Origin: Armatimonadota bacterium
Lineage (GTDB): Bacteria; Armatimonadota; UBA5829; DTJY01
Assembly (NCBI GenBank): GCA_017993055.1
Contig: JAGONM010000034.1
Coordinates: forward strand, 1-36,725
Direction of reading: 5' to 3'
DNA length: 36,725 bases
A program made the translations under genes and the position numbers. Positions 9,722 through 17,891 of the stretch are shown in pieces (positions within the stretch are counted from its first letter, which is position 1; each line of letters begins with the position of its first letter). The notes under the pieces were generated by a model. That model was given only the letters and a program-made list of their open reading frames with translations, was not told the DNA's origin and made no database searches.

Positions 9722-12382
9722 CTAGGTCGGCCGTCCGATGTAGATCGTCTGCGGGCTGACAGGGAGCCTCGGCGCGATCGGCAGCGGCCTGCGGAACTCA
9801 TCTCGCCTGAGCGCGTCGGTCGTACCCGGGAACAACGGATGCGAGAGCAGTTCGTCATACACGATGGTCAGCCCCTTGCGCCTCTCGTCGTTCGGCGTAT
9901 TCGGGTCGAGCGGCGGACGATAGGCCTCGGTCAGCTCGCCCGAACTGCCGTGCTCGATGGGAATCCATCCCCACTTGCCCATCCATGCGCTGGAATCGCC
10001 CACGGAGGCAGCCAAGTTCTCGCTGATCGCTCCGGAGATGACGATGCGGACATCCGGCGGCTGGCCGTAGAAAGGCCAGCGGCTATCCGTCGGGCCGTCT
10101 GGAAGGCGACGAACCATGTTCGGGGCGTCAGCTCGGTTACCTCTCAGATCCTCGGGGTCGGGATTGACCCACTCGCCCGGGATCACGAAGAACGACTTGT
10201 TCTGCGCGTACATCATCGCCTCGACGCGAACATCCATCGGCTGGACGATAGCCCGCGAGACATAGTAGTCCTGAGCGCCGGAAGGAAGCCTCAGGCTCTG
10301 GTCCAGCTGGAAGCCTATCCGGTTCTCGACTCCGGGTAGGACTCTGAAATCATACTCCCCGGCGGAAATCGGCCAGAGACCGAACACCTGGTGCTCCCAG
10401 CTCTCATACTGCTGGCTCGAAAACTTGGCAGGCCACGCCGCCGCATCACCCAGAGGGTAGATGTATCGCATCGGAACGCTCGCCGCCCATCCCGCGAGGT
10501 TGAACTGATAGAAGGAGTAGTAAGGCGACCCGCTCAACTGCGCGTCGGTCGGCGGCCAGTTGACCAGCATGTTCATGTAGGTCGCGCCGCCCGGCGCGGC
10601 GGTATGCCGGACCAGCAGTTCGACGCGCCGATTGTACGCGGCGGGATGCTCTCCGAACGCGAAAGTGAACCAGAAGGACGAGGTAGGCGACACATCGAAG
10701 AACCCCGATCCCGGACCGGGATACGGGACCTCCTTCATCGGGCCGAAGAACTGCGTGGTGTTCACGCAAACGTAGTCCTCGGCGAGCAGGGCCGCCGAAC
10801 AATCGGGGGCGATCTCACCGGTCTGCGGATTGCGGTATTTCAGGATGTTCCCGTCCACGTATATCGTCCCGCCGGATACGACCGTCATCTGCTTCCCGGG
10901 AGCGAGCATCCCCTTGATACGGATGTTGCCCTCCGCGAAAAGAACGCCGTTCTTCGGATACGGCATCGTCATCTGCTCGCCGGTCTCGGACATCGGGGCG
11001 CCGTTCCTGTCGAGCCAGATGTACCTGTCACGCTCGTTCCTCGTGATCAAGATGTCGGGACCGTCTATGACGCCGTCACCGTCCCTGTCGGCTCCATCGG
11101 AATCATACGGCAGCAGCACGACGGTTATGCCGGGAGGATCGTAGTACGGGCCGTGCCAGTATTGAGACTCCCCGGGCTGCGTCCAGTCGGAGCGCAGGGT
11201 GTATCCGACGCTCTCTTCCTGAATGTCGCGAGTGTTGTCAATGTATATTCCGTCGCCCCATCCGTAGTAGCCGGTGTTGTACCAGTTGCCCTGAGGGTCA
11301 CGACGCCACTCGCCGGAGTTGCGGGTGAGCTCGCGATAGCGGCTCAGCCTTCCGCTGACACCGACCGCGTCGAGGTTCGGCGGCTCGAGGCGGGTGATCT
11401 CCCTCGGCCGGCCGAGCGCATCCTCGCCGGGATTCCCGTCGCGATACCAGCCGATCTCGGGATCGGCGGGGTTCACGGGAGCGGTAGTTACTCCCGGGGC
11501 CGTGTTGAAGTCCGCCAGCACGCTTTCCAGGGCCGGCTCGCCGTTGACATAGACCTCGCCAGGGCTTCCGTTGGCGGAGTCCTCATGTCGGATGTCGCCG
11601 GCAACTTCGACGCCCTGCCCCCTCGCCGGATCGAGCCAGATGAGGTTGCGGCCCTGCCAGATGAGATCGCCGTTCACGCGGATCGGCGCGCCGAGGACGT
11701 GGTTCGCGCCTTGCTCGCCGAAGGACGTTACGAACTCCGGGACGCCGAGAGTGGTAGCCGCCGGGCGTCGGTCTTTGTTCGTAACGAAACGGGCGTAGTC
11801 TGTTATCGCTATCGGCTTGTAAGCGACGAGTTCCTTCCGAAGCCGAATCGGCTGCCTGTTCTGGAAGGTCGTCGGATCGTTAGGATCGACAACCCCCATT
11901 CGCCCGATGGATTCCACCTTGATGAACTTAGACATCGGGTCACCCGGCCTCGGATCGTACGTGATCCGCAGGAGGAAGCGGCCCTTGCCGTAGGAATAGC
12001 GACTGAATCCCTCCATGAGCCACGTATAGTCCGGGTCGTCCGTGCTGGGCCGCTGCGAGGCGTTGGAAGCGGGGCCACCGTTCTTCTCGATCACAACCGC
12101 CGGGTAATCAGGCACGGGACGCCAATCGGCGCCTTCCTCACTGTAGGTGAGCTGGTGGTCAGCATATCGGATGCCTGCCTCGGCCAGGTACTGCACGCTG
12201 AGGACCTCTCCGCTCCTCTGCGCCCTGAGGATGTTACGACCGACGATGCCGATGAAGAGCCCGCCTATGAAGACGAGCAGAAACATGACGGAGAGCGCAA
12301 GTATCAGCGACTGCCCCGCCTGACTTCGCAATACCGACGCCAGCCTTGTCCGCGGCCCTTGAATCCGTGTGTGCATATCCAT
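9722..12382 (-). CDS. Very large PilX-like minor pilin/pilus-associated protein
   Basis: The protein has 886-887 residues and an N-terminal basic stretch followed by a single pilin-like transmembrane helix (AGQSLILALSVMFLLVFIGG). Next comes an amphipathic run with 'SVQYLAEAGIRYADHQL', which matches the PilX_N pattern of Gram-negative pilus assembly proteins. There is no Glu at +5, as is normal for PilX. Classical PilX proteins are about 170-200 residues, so about 700 residues of globular C-terminus are extra. That part includes a calcium-loop-like stretch DRDGDGVIDGPD at about residues 431-442. The start overlaps the PilW-like stop in TGATG, with a GTG option 3 bases upstream at 12385; both imply translational coupling. 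A short segment near residue 480-500 (MLAPGKQMTVVSGGTIYVDG) resembles beta-helix text found in PilX-like proteins of deep-branching phyla. The exact function is unknown. Confidence 0.85.
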   Translation of the reverse strand: MDMHTRIQGPRTRLASVLRSQAGQSLILALSVMFLLVFIGGLFIGIVGRNILRAQRSGEVLSVQYLAEAGIRYADHQLTYSEEGADWRPVPDYPAVVIEKNGGPASNASQRPSTDDPDYTWLMEGFSRYSYGKGRFLLRITYDPRPGDPMSKFIKVESIGRMGVVDPNDPTTFQNRQPIRLRKELVAYKPIAITDYARFVTNKDRRPAATTLGVPEFVTSFGEQGANHVLGAPIRVNGDLIWQGRNLIWLDPARGQGVEVAGDIRHEDSANGSPGEVYVNGEPALESVLADFNTAPGVTTAPVNPADPEIGWYRDGNPGEDALGRPREITRLEPPNLDAVGVSGRLSRYRELTRNSGEWRRDPQGNWYNTGYYGWGDGIYIDNTRDIQEESVGYTLRSDWTQPGESQYWHGPYYDPPGITVVLLPYDSDGADRDGDGVIDGPDILITRNERDRYIWLDRNGAPMSETGEQMTMPYPKNGVLFAEGNIRIKGMLAPGKQMTVVSGGTIYVDGNILKYRNPQTGEIAPDCSAALLAEDYVCVNTTQFFGPMKEVPYPGPGSGFFDVSPTSSFWFTFAFGEHPAAYNRRVELLVRHTAAPGGATYMNMLVNWPPTDAQLSGSPYYSFYQFNLAGWAASVPMRYIYPLGDAAAWPAKFSSQQYESWEHQVFGLWPISAGEYDFRVLPGVENRIGFQLDQSLRLPSGAQDYYVSRAIVQPMDVRVEAMMYAQNKSFFVIPGEWVNPDPEDLRGNRADAPNMVRRLPDGPTDSRWPFYGQPPDVRIVISGAISENLAASVGDSSAWMGKWGWIPIEHGSSGELTEAYRPPLDPNTPNDERRKGLTIVYDELLSHPLFPGTTDALRRDEFRRPLPIAPRLPVSPQTIYIGRPT

Positions 12383-14190
12383 CACTCGGCTATGTTCCTC
12401 AGTGTGACCTTGTTGGTAAGCTGCACGACCTGCGGCTTGCCGGTGATCGGGTCGTAGATGCGTATACCCATCATGACCGTCATCAGGCTCTTGGTCACGT
12501 AGCTCGCACGCAGGCTGTCGCCCTTCTTGTTGTTCTGCACCTCGTAGTAGACGAGGACGTTATTCGTGCCGCCGGGAAGTTCCATGCCGGAGCCCGGCTG
12601 GTGCGTCTGGTACGAATGGAAGAACAGACATGCCAGACCCGGCTTGTCGAGGGGCGCGCCGGACGAGTCAACCGCCTGGTAGTTCACATCGAGTTGATAC
12701 TGATTGAGTCCCGGTTCATAGAGATAGCTCGGGATGCGCTGATACCTCGTCGCGCGGCCGTAGTTGGCACCGGGAGACGCATCCGGGGCGACGACCCGCT
12801 CCGAACCGGGCACGACCGTTGCGTTGGCGATCGGCGCGAGCCCGACGTCCGGGTCGTTGATCCACAGGGACCGGTAGCGGTCCTTGTAGCTCGTGAACGC
12901 CTCGTATCGGGCGTTGATGTCGTCCGTACCGGCGACCATGCTGACCGCCATCCGTCCCATCGAACTGCTTGCATCAAGATCCACGACAGGGAACGAGAAG
13001 TTGACCGCGCCCTTCGTATCATCAATCGTGAACGCCACATCCGGCCTCTGATTGGGGAAGCGCCCTACCCCGTACGGCCGACCGGGATAGTTCGCCCTCG
13101 GGTCGGTCTTCGTGTAGATGTAATCGGTTATGTCGAATATCACGCTGCCGCCGGGATCGCGCAGGACGCAGGCCTGGCCGGGCTTTCTCTCGGCCTTGAA
13201 AGTAACCGTACCGCCGTTTGGAAGCTTGCGGAAGAGCGTCACCTCAATCGGGGTCGTCCATTGTCCGTAACTCGCCTTGTATACCGTCGGCAGCAGATCG
13301 CCGTGCTCGGGGTCATCGCCGGATTCGACGGTCGGCACCAGGGGATCGTTGTAGATGGCGGTCGGCATGAACTTGACCGTGGGCGTGACTATCGGGCTAC
13401 CGCCGACCCCGTACTTCGCCTCACCGTTCTCCATCTCCTGAACGATCAGATCGGTGTGTTCGAGCGTAACCATGGGACGGCTGATCTTCCTCCAGGCGGC
13501 GCTGTGCGGCCCGTAGAAGAAGTTCGGATCGCTAAGATTGGCGCCGGCGTCGTCGGAGTTGCCGAACAGGTTGTCGTCGTAGGGGCTGAACTCCACCCGA
13601 TACAGAACGAACATGTTGTCCTCACCGGTTGCGAACCTGTTCGTGTAGCCGTTGGAGTAGGGCTTGCTCGGGTCGCGCAGGCCGATGAAATACCGCACGA
13701 TATACTTGTCCGCGGCGAGCGGCTGGGCGGGACGAAGCTGAAGTGGAGCCCCACAGACCGGGCAGAGCGGCGTCGCCTCGTCGAGTTCCGGATGCCCGGG
13801 ATCGTGACGGGCGAAGTCCCTCGGGTCGCCGTCCGAATGGATCGAGGACGGGGCGGTGCAATATGCACGGATGCGCGGCAGGACGATGTCTACCTTGGCA
13901 TATAGCACCGGGACAGGAACAACGTTCCCGGCGGCGTCGGGCATGGGGAAGTTGATCGGCTGATTCGTATTGTCGTACACGAACATCGCGTCGGCGAGGT
14001 CGCGGCTGACCTGCTCGAGCGCGAATCGGGCGTTGTCCTGCGCGCGCACCATGATCTCGGCGCTGCGTGTAAAGCCGAAGGTGCGGATGACCGGGCCGAA
14101 CACAAGCCCCAGGATCAGGATGGTCAGCGCGAGGACCACCATGATCTCGACCAGCGTGAACCCGTTTCTATTGTTCGTGGTGTATCTCAT
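12382..14190 (-). CDS. Large PilW-like pseudopilin with type III prepilin signal
   Basis: This protein of about 602 residues has a clear class III signal: NRNG|FTLVEIMVVLALTILILG, with Gly at -1, Phe at +1 and Glu at +5. It is processed by the prepilin peptidase encoded nearby. After the helix, 'RAQDNARFALEQVSRDLADAMF' is the typical PilW/GspJ amphipathic continuation. Ordinary PilW is about 250-350 residues, so this one is roughly doubled. A CPVC knuckle (ATPLCPVCGAPLQL, about residues 145-155) is unusual for a pilin. Residues about 386-419 contain a 'D-G-V-F' beta module shared with its neighbours. I chose the ATG at 14190; a TTG at 14199 is an alternative, and neither has a strong SD. The gene starts just after the PilV-like stop (14209), and its own stop overlaps the PilX-like start. 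Confidence 0.9.
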   Translation of the reverse strand: MRYTTNNRNGFTLVEIMVVLALTILILGLVFGPVIRTFGFTRSAEIMVRAQDNARFALEQVSRDLADAMFVYDNTNQPINFPMPDAAGNVVPVPVLYAKVDIVLPRIRAYCTAPSSIHSDGDPRDFARHDPGHPELDEATPLCPVCGAPLQLRPAQPLAADKYIVRYFIGLRDPSKPYSNGYTNRFATGEDNMFVLYRVEFSPYDDNLFGNSDDAGANLSDPNFFYGPHSAAWRKISRPMVTLEHTDLIVQEMENGEAKYGVGGSPIVTPTVKFMPTAIYNDPLVPTVESGDDPEHGDLLPTVYKASYGQWTTPIEVTLFRKLPNGGTVTFKAERKPGQACVLRDPGGSVIFDITDYIYTKTDPRANYPGRPYGVGRFPNQRPDVAFTIDDTKGAVNFSFPVVDLDASSSMGRMAVSMVAGTDDINARYEAFTSYKDRYRSLWINDPDVGLAPIANATVVPGSERVVAPDASPGANYGRATRYQRIPSYLYEPGLNQYQLDVNYQAVDSSGAPLDKPGLACLFFHSYQTHQPGSGMELPGGTNNVLVYYEVQNNKKGDSLRASYVTKSLMTVMMGIRIYDPITGKPQVVQLTNKVTLRNIAE

Positions 14191-14208
14191 AGTTATCAAA
14201 CCGTACGA

Positions 14209-16008
14209 TCAGTCCTGAAGGCGCATAAGGTAGGTCTGCAAGTCCACCGATCGCCACCGGCCCGCGTTGAATCCGCGGCCGCCTTCGCGCCAGATGACCC
14301 TGGTACCGACCGATACGCCGTTCACGCGGGTGATGCCCAGGATCTGAACGTCGCCCACGGACACGTTTCGCAGCTTGGCGATACGCTCCCTCGGCTCGAT
14401 ATAGCACGTGCCCTGAAACCCCGTCGCCTCGGAGGTCCTGTAGGTATCGCCCTCGACGGTGAAGACCTCAGCGTTCCCGGCGATGCGGTACGTGTAGTCG
14501 AGGGCGACGCTCATACCCGAGTAGCAGCGCGCGAAGTATATCTTATCGCTGAAGTACTCGACCCCGCCGGCGTCCGAGGTCGGCCCGTACCATTCGCGGT
14601 GGTCGAGCGGCGACGACGAGCCGGCGCTGAAGTTGTAGCTCCTGCGATACGACTCGAAGGCCTTGAAGACCTGCAGAGCCCAGTCGCCCTCGGCGCGGTA
14701 GTATATACGGAAAGTCCGGCCGGCCAAACTCGGATGGAACCTGACGATACCGTCCTTGTAGTTGACGATCATCGCCCACTGGCCGGACCCCATGGAAGAC
14801 TCCTCGTTGAACCATTCGCCGGTCTGTATGTCAATCGCGAGGATGCTAAAATCAAGCCCGGGAGCAAGCCCGGTGTACCGACTGCCGTCAAACTCGACGG
14901 TGGCTGTCTCGCTCGAGGGAGCCGCGCCAGGCACCGCGGCGTTCTTGATGAAGCGGAGAGTCAGCTTGACGCCGAGATCCGCCTCGCTCAGGACGGTGTC
15001 GGGTATCTTTCGGTCCTCGCGAATGATATGCCAGTCGAGAACGTTGTAGTCTATGTAGGCGGTCAGCGGCACCCTGCCCCACTCCGTGAACTCCTCGTAG
15101 CCGTAGCCAGCCGGGTTGAAGCCGACCACGCCCCGCAAAGTGTCGAGCACCTTGTACTGGTAGGGGTTGTCCGGATCCCAAGCCGCCGAGGCGTCTATCT
15201 GCATGAAACTTCGGTGTAGAGTGTCGCTTCCGTTGTCTATGAACATGTACCCGGTTTCGTTCTTGACCGGCGAAGGCGAAGCGGCATTGCCATTCGGTAT
15301 CTCCACGTTGGCAGCGTCCCTGGGAATGAAGACCCTGGCGCTGAGAACCGGCCGCAGTTCGGGACGGCCGCTGACCTGGCTCCAGTAGGAATAGCTGATG
15401 ACGAACTCCCGGTCGTAGTTGGTCGGGCGGACGTGCAGCACGGCGTTGTTGTAGTCAACCGCGTATTCCGAAGAGCTTCTGACAGTCCTGGGGGACTCCG
15501 GCACGGAGCGTCGGCGCATCGGTCCACTGCGAACAGTAATCGAAGTGGTGCCCGCCCACTCGATCGGGCTGAAGTTCACGACGTACATGGACACATCGCC
15601 CCACAGGGGCGTAGTCATCGGTGCAGGTATCCTGGTGGACTCGGCATATATGCGCCGGAACTTGTTCACGTCCGAGTAGTAGCGGGAGTCCGGCGGAGAT
15701 GACATGCCGGAGAGGCCCGGCAGCTCGCCGAGGTCCTCCGGGTTCACGTCAATCAACACTCCACCGTTCACTATATCCCAGCCAAGAATGCCCGCGGGAA
15801 GGTTGGATGTCGAGCCCTTGAGCCGCTCTAGTTCGGCCTGGGCCAGCCGGTTTGCGAGGGTGACGTTCTCACTCTGCTTTACGACGAGGAAACCTGGGGG
15901 GAACATCCTCACGATCACGAGTATACCGACTACGAACACGGCGAGGGCGGCCAATACCTCGACCAGGGACATACCACGATTATCCGAGATGTGCGTCCGC
16001 AGCCTCAT
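14209..16008 (-). CDS. Large PilV-like pseudopilin with type III prepilin signal
   Basis: The product has 599 residues. The signal NRG|MSLVEVLAALAVFVVGILV has Gly at -1, a Met at +1 (as in PilV/GspI) and Glu at +5. It is followed by 'SENVTLANRLAQAELERLKG', the PilV/GspI helix continuation. I start it at the ATG at 16008, which has a GGAG 6 bases upstream, rather than the in-frame TTG at 16020. Normal PilV is about 160-200 residues, and the C-terminal 500 residues here are beta-rich. They contain two copies of a 'VDY..G.V.F.P....F.I.Y' type module, at about residues 180-210 and 411-443. This is the first gene after the terminator that follows the pilin gene, so it opens the minor pilin-propeller unit. 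Its likely place is the pilus tip or the initiation complex. Confidence 0.9.
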   Translation of the reverse strand: MRLRTHISDNRGMSLVEVLAALAVFVVGILVIVRMFPPGFLVVKQSENVTLANRLAQAELERLKGSTSNLPAGILGWDIVNGGVLIDVNPEDLGELPGLSGMSSPPDSRYYSDVNKFRRIYAESTRIPAPMTTPLWGDVSMYVVNFSPIEWAGTTSITVRSGPMRRRSVPESPRTVRSSSEYAVDYNNAVLHVRPTNYDREFVISYSYWSQVSGRPELRPVLSARVFIPRDAANVEIPNGNAASPSPVKNETGYMFIDNGSDTLHRSFMQIDASAAWDPDNPYQYKVLDTLRGVVGFNPAGYGYEEFTEWGRVPLTAYIDYNVLDWHIIREDRKIPDTVLSEADLGVKLTLRFIKNAAVPGAAPSSETATVEFDGSRYTGLAPGLDFSILAIDIQTGEWFNEESSMGSGQWAMIVNYKDGIVRFHPSLAGRTFRIYYRAEGDWALQVFKAFESYRRSYNFSAGSSSPLDHREWYGPTSDAGGVEYFSDKIYFARCYSGMSVALDYTYRIAGNAEVFTVEGDTYRTSEATGFQGTCYIEPRERIAKLRNVSVGDVQILGITRVNGVSVGTRVIWREGGRGFNAGRWRSVDLQTYLMRLQD

Positions 16009-16110
16009 AGACTTCTCCAACAGAGCAGTTGCAGGAATGGAACGCGCCCGATCGCAACGTTCCTACGTTTTCGACTATCCGGAGCCGGGAAATGTTCCTT
16101 GCATAGAAGC

Positions 16111-16152
16111 CAAAACGAGGCAACTGCCGAGCCTGCGGCGGGCAGTTGCCTC
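16111..16152 (-). terminator. Rho-independent terminator after the pilin gene
   Basis: On the minus strand, a perfect 12-bp stem GAGGCAACTGCC / GGCAGTTGCCTC (16152-16141 and 16128-16117) encloses a 12-base loop. It is followed at once by GTTTTG (16116-16111). It lies 25 bases past the pilin stop. This separates the pilB-to-pilin transcript from the minor pilin-propeller genes, or attenuates read-through between them. Confidence 0.85.
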
Positions 16153-16177
16153 AGGGACGTATGAAGTTATGCGGGGA

Positions 16178-16960
16178 TCACGGCTTTGCGTTCACCCACA
16201 CCACGCTCCAGTTCAGGGTTCGCAAGTCGTTGTCGTAGAGCTTTGCCGAAGGCATCGGCTGCACGTGACCGTCGAGGAACAGCACGAGGTCCATGCTGCC
16301 CGACCTGACCTCCGCGTTCTTGTACTCCCTATGGTAGCCACACCATGTGACGACGGTATCCTCAGGCGGCGATTTCCACCTGAGCTGGCGCATGAAGTCC
16401 GGGAATACCTTGGCGAACTGAGCCGCAGTCTGGTTGCCCGGCGGATCGAGCCAGGCCGTCGAGTAGTGGGCCTCCCACTGCCGACTGTTGCGCATGTTCT
16501 GCACATCGTAGGTGCTGAAAGGATACACCTGATATGCCGGATTCGCCGTCCCACGCAAGCCGGGAACCCTACCCTTGAGCGGATCGGCGATGGTCATCAT
16601 GCGCGTGTACTCGGTCATCATCCCGTTCTTGACAGCCATCGGGCAGTAGAGTATCTGCTCAGACTTGATGTACTCGGGATAGAGCGAGACCGCTCGCCCT
16701 CCGTCTACGCCGGGTATGTCCTTGATGTCAACCCCGGCCGCGGGAGACGGGCCCGCAATGAAGTCGGGATACCTGCCCTCGTTCTGCTGGAACATCTTGA
16801 GCGCGGTCCAGACCTGGTGCATGTTGCTGGTACAGCTCGTCTTCTTAGCGTTGTTCCTCGAAGACGCGATCACGGGAAACAGGAATGCGGCCAGCACCCC
16901 GATGATAGCGATAACCGTTAGAAGTTCGATGACGGTGAAGCCGTTTCGTCTCTTAAGCAT
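16178..16960 (-). CDS. Type IV pilin / pseudopilin (DGHV-type)
   Basis: This 260-residue prepilin has the leader MLKRRNG and the mature start FTVIELLTVIAIIGVLAAFL, with Gly at -1 and Glu at +5. The stretch after the helix, SCTSNMHQVWTALKMF, is typical of the pilin-like proteins common in Planctomycetes and Armatimonadota. Those proteins end with a motif like FLDGHVQPM, present here near residue 235. The start at 16960 is set by a GGAGGT 7 bases upstream; an open extension to 17059 would overlap the prepilin peptidase gene and has no comparable SD. The gene is closely linked to pilD and followed by a terminator. It could be the major pilin, or a pseudopilin acting with the downstream minor pilins. 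The sequence alone does not settle which. Confidence 0.92.
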   Translation of the reverse strand: MLKRRNGFTVIELLTVIAIIGVLAAFLFPVIASSRNNAKKTSCTSNMHQVWTALKMFQQNEGRYPDFIAGPSPAAGVDIKDIPGVDGGRAVSLYPEYIKSEQILYCPMAVKNGMMTEYTRMMTIADPLKGRVPGLRGTANPAYQVYPFSTYDVQNMRNSRQWEAHYSTAWLDPPGNQTAAQFAKVFPDFMRQLRWKSPPEDTVVTWCGYHREYKNAEVRSGSMDLVLFLDGHVQPMPSAKLYDNDLRTLNWSVVWVNAKP

Positions 16961-16967
16961 TGCTGGT

Positions 16968-16973
16968 ACCTCC
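16968..16973 (-). promoter_or_regulatory. RBS fixing the pilin start
   Basis: GGAGGT with a 7-base spacer to the ATG at 16960. It supports this start over an upstream in-frame extension. Confidence 0.8.
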
Positions 16974-17024
16974 ATTGTCGAGACGGAATGGGCCGTTTGC
17001 GACCCATGAGTCATATCGGACGGG

Positions 17025-17864
17025 TCAGGACAACCCGACGTAGTTTCTCCACATTCCAACCAGTTCCGCGCCGTAGAAGAGCGCTATCAACGCCCCGGCG
17101 ACCATCATCGGTCCGAACGGCACGTAGTCCTTGCGGGTCTTCTTGCCGACAACTATCAGCCCGATCCCGATCACACTCCCCAGCGCGACGGCCAGGAAGA
17201 AGGACAACAGCGCCGGACCGAGCGCCAGGTTAGCACCTATCGCGGCCGCCAACTTGATGTCTCCGCCGCCGAGGGCCTCCTTCTTGAACACGTAGTAGCT
17301 CAGTACTGCTATCGCCAGGAATATCCCGCCGCTCACGGCCATCCCTACGACCGACTGCAGCATCGGCAGGCCGTTCTCGAGTCCCGGTACAGCCAGACGC
17401 ACCGGCTCGTAGCCTTCCCTCCGAAGCGCCAGCCCGATAACCTCGTGGACAATGCCTACCGCTATGCCGAAAACACTGAGCTGGTCCGGTATGATCCAGT
17501 GGTCAAGATCAATGAACAGTATCGCGATCAGCGATGCCCCGAACAGCGCAAACGCCACGAACCGAAGCAAGTCGTAGCCGAAAGCGTTGTACAGCACCGC
17601 AAAGTAGACCGCCGTTATCAACTCGACGGTGAAGTAACGCCAACTGACCTTAGCCCCACAGTACCGACACTTGCACCGCTGCGCCAGGAAACTGAAGAAG
17701 GGCACCAGGTCCCATGCCCGGAGCAGAGTACCGCAGCTCGGGCAGTGAGAGCCCGGCTTGACGATTGACTCGTCCCTGGGCAGCCGCCAGATAAGGACAT
17801 TCAGGAAACTACCGACTACCGCGCCGTAGATGAACGCTATTGTGATTCCGAGCCATTCCGGCAT
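17025..17864 (-). CDS. pilD: Prepilin peptidase / N-methyltransferase (type IV leader peptidase)
   Basis: This 279-residue integral membrane aspartic protease cleaves class III leaders after Gly and methylates the new N-terminus. An N-terminal membrane segment (GAVVGSFLNVLIWRLPR) leads into the cytoplasmic zinc domain with CPSC and CRYC pairs (about residues 41-44 and 70-73). The two catalytic aspartates sit in the family motifs FIDLDHWIIPD (about 121-131) and GGGDIKL (about 200-206). About eight membrane segments can be read. It should process the four pilin-like proteins encoded immediately downstream (16960 to 9722). The gene sits 27 bases after pilC and is probably in the same transcript as pilB, pilT and pilC. 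Its length is normal for the family. Confidence 0.97.
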   Translation of the reverse strand: MPEWLGITIAFIYGAVVGSFLNVLIWRLPRDESIVKPGSHCPSCGTLLRAWDLVPFFSFLAQRCKCRYCGAKVSWRYFTVELITAVYFAVLYNAFGYDLLRFVAFALFGASLIAILFIDLDHWIIPDQLSVFGIAVGIVHEVIGLALRREGYEPVRLAVPGLENGLPMLQSVVGMAVSGGIFLAIAVLSYYVFKKEALGGGDIKLAAAIGANLALGPALLSFFLAVALGSVIGIGLIVVGKKTRKDYVPFGPMMVAGALIALFYGAELVGMWRNYVGLS

Positions 17865-17891
17865 TGACGAGTCCGATCTTCCCAGGCTCCG

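Noticed and set aside
10391-12457. A 688-residue plus-strand open frame opposite the PilX-like gene
   Set aside because: Opposite-strand shadow; composition is low-complexity Arg/Val/Ala with no recognisable motif.
12346-13905. A 519-residue plus-strand frame opposite the PilW-like gene
   Set aside because: Shadow of the minus-strand gene; no domain evidence.
16009-16110. Promoter before the PilV-like gene
   Set aside because: No convincing -35/-10 pair with proper spacing; only scattered GGAAC/TTCC motifs are visible.
16961-17059. Upstream extension of the pilin gene to 17059
   Set aside because: It would overlap the prepilin peptidase gene and its extra residues are not pilin-like; the SD fits the ATG at 16960.
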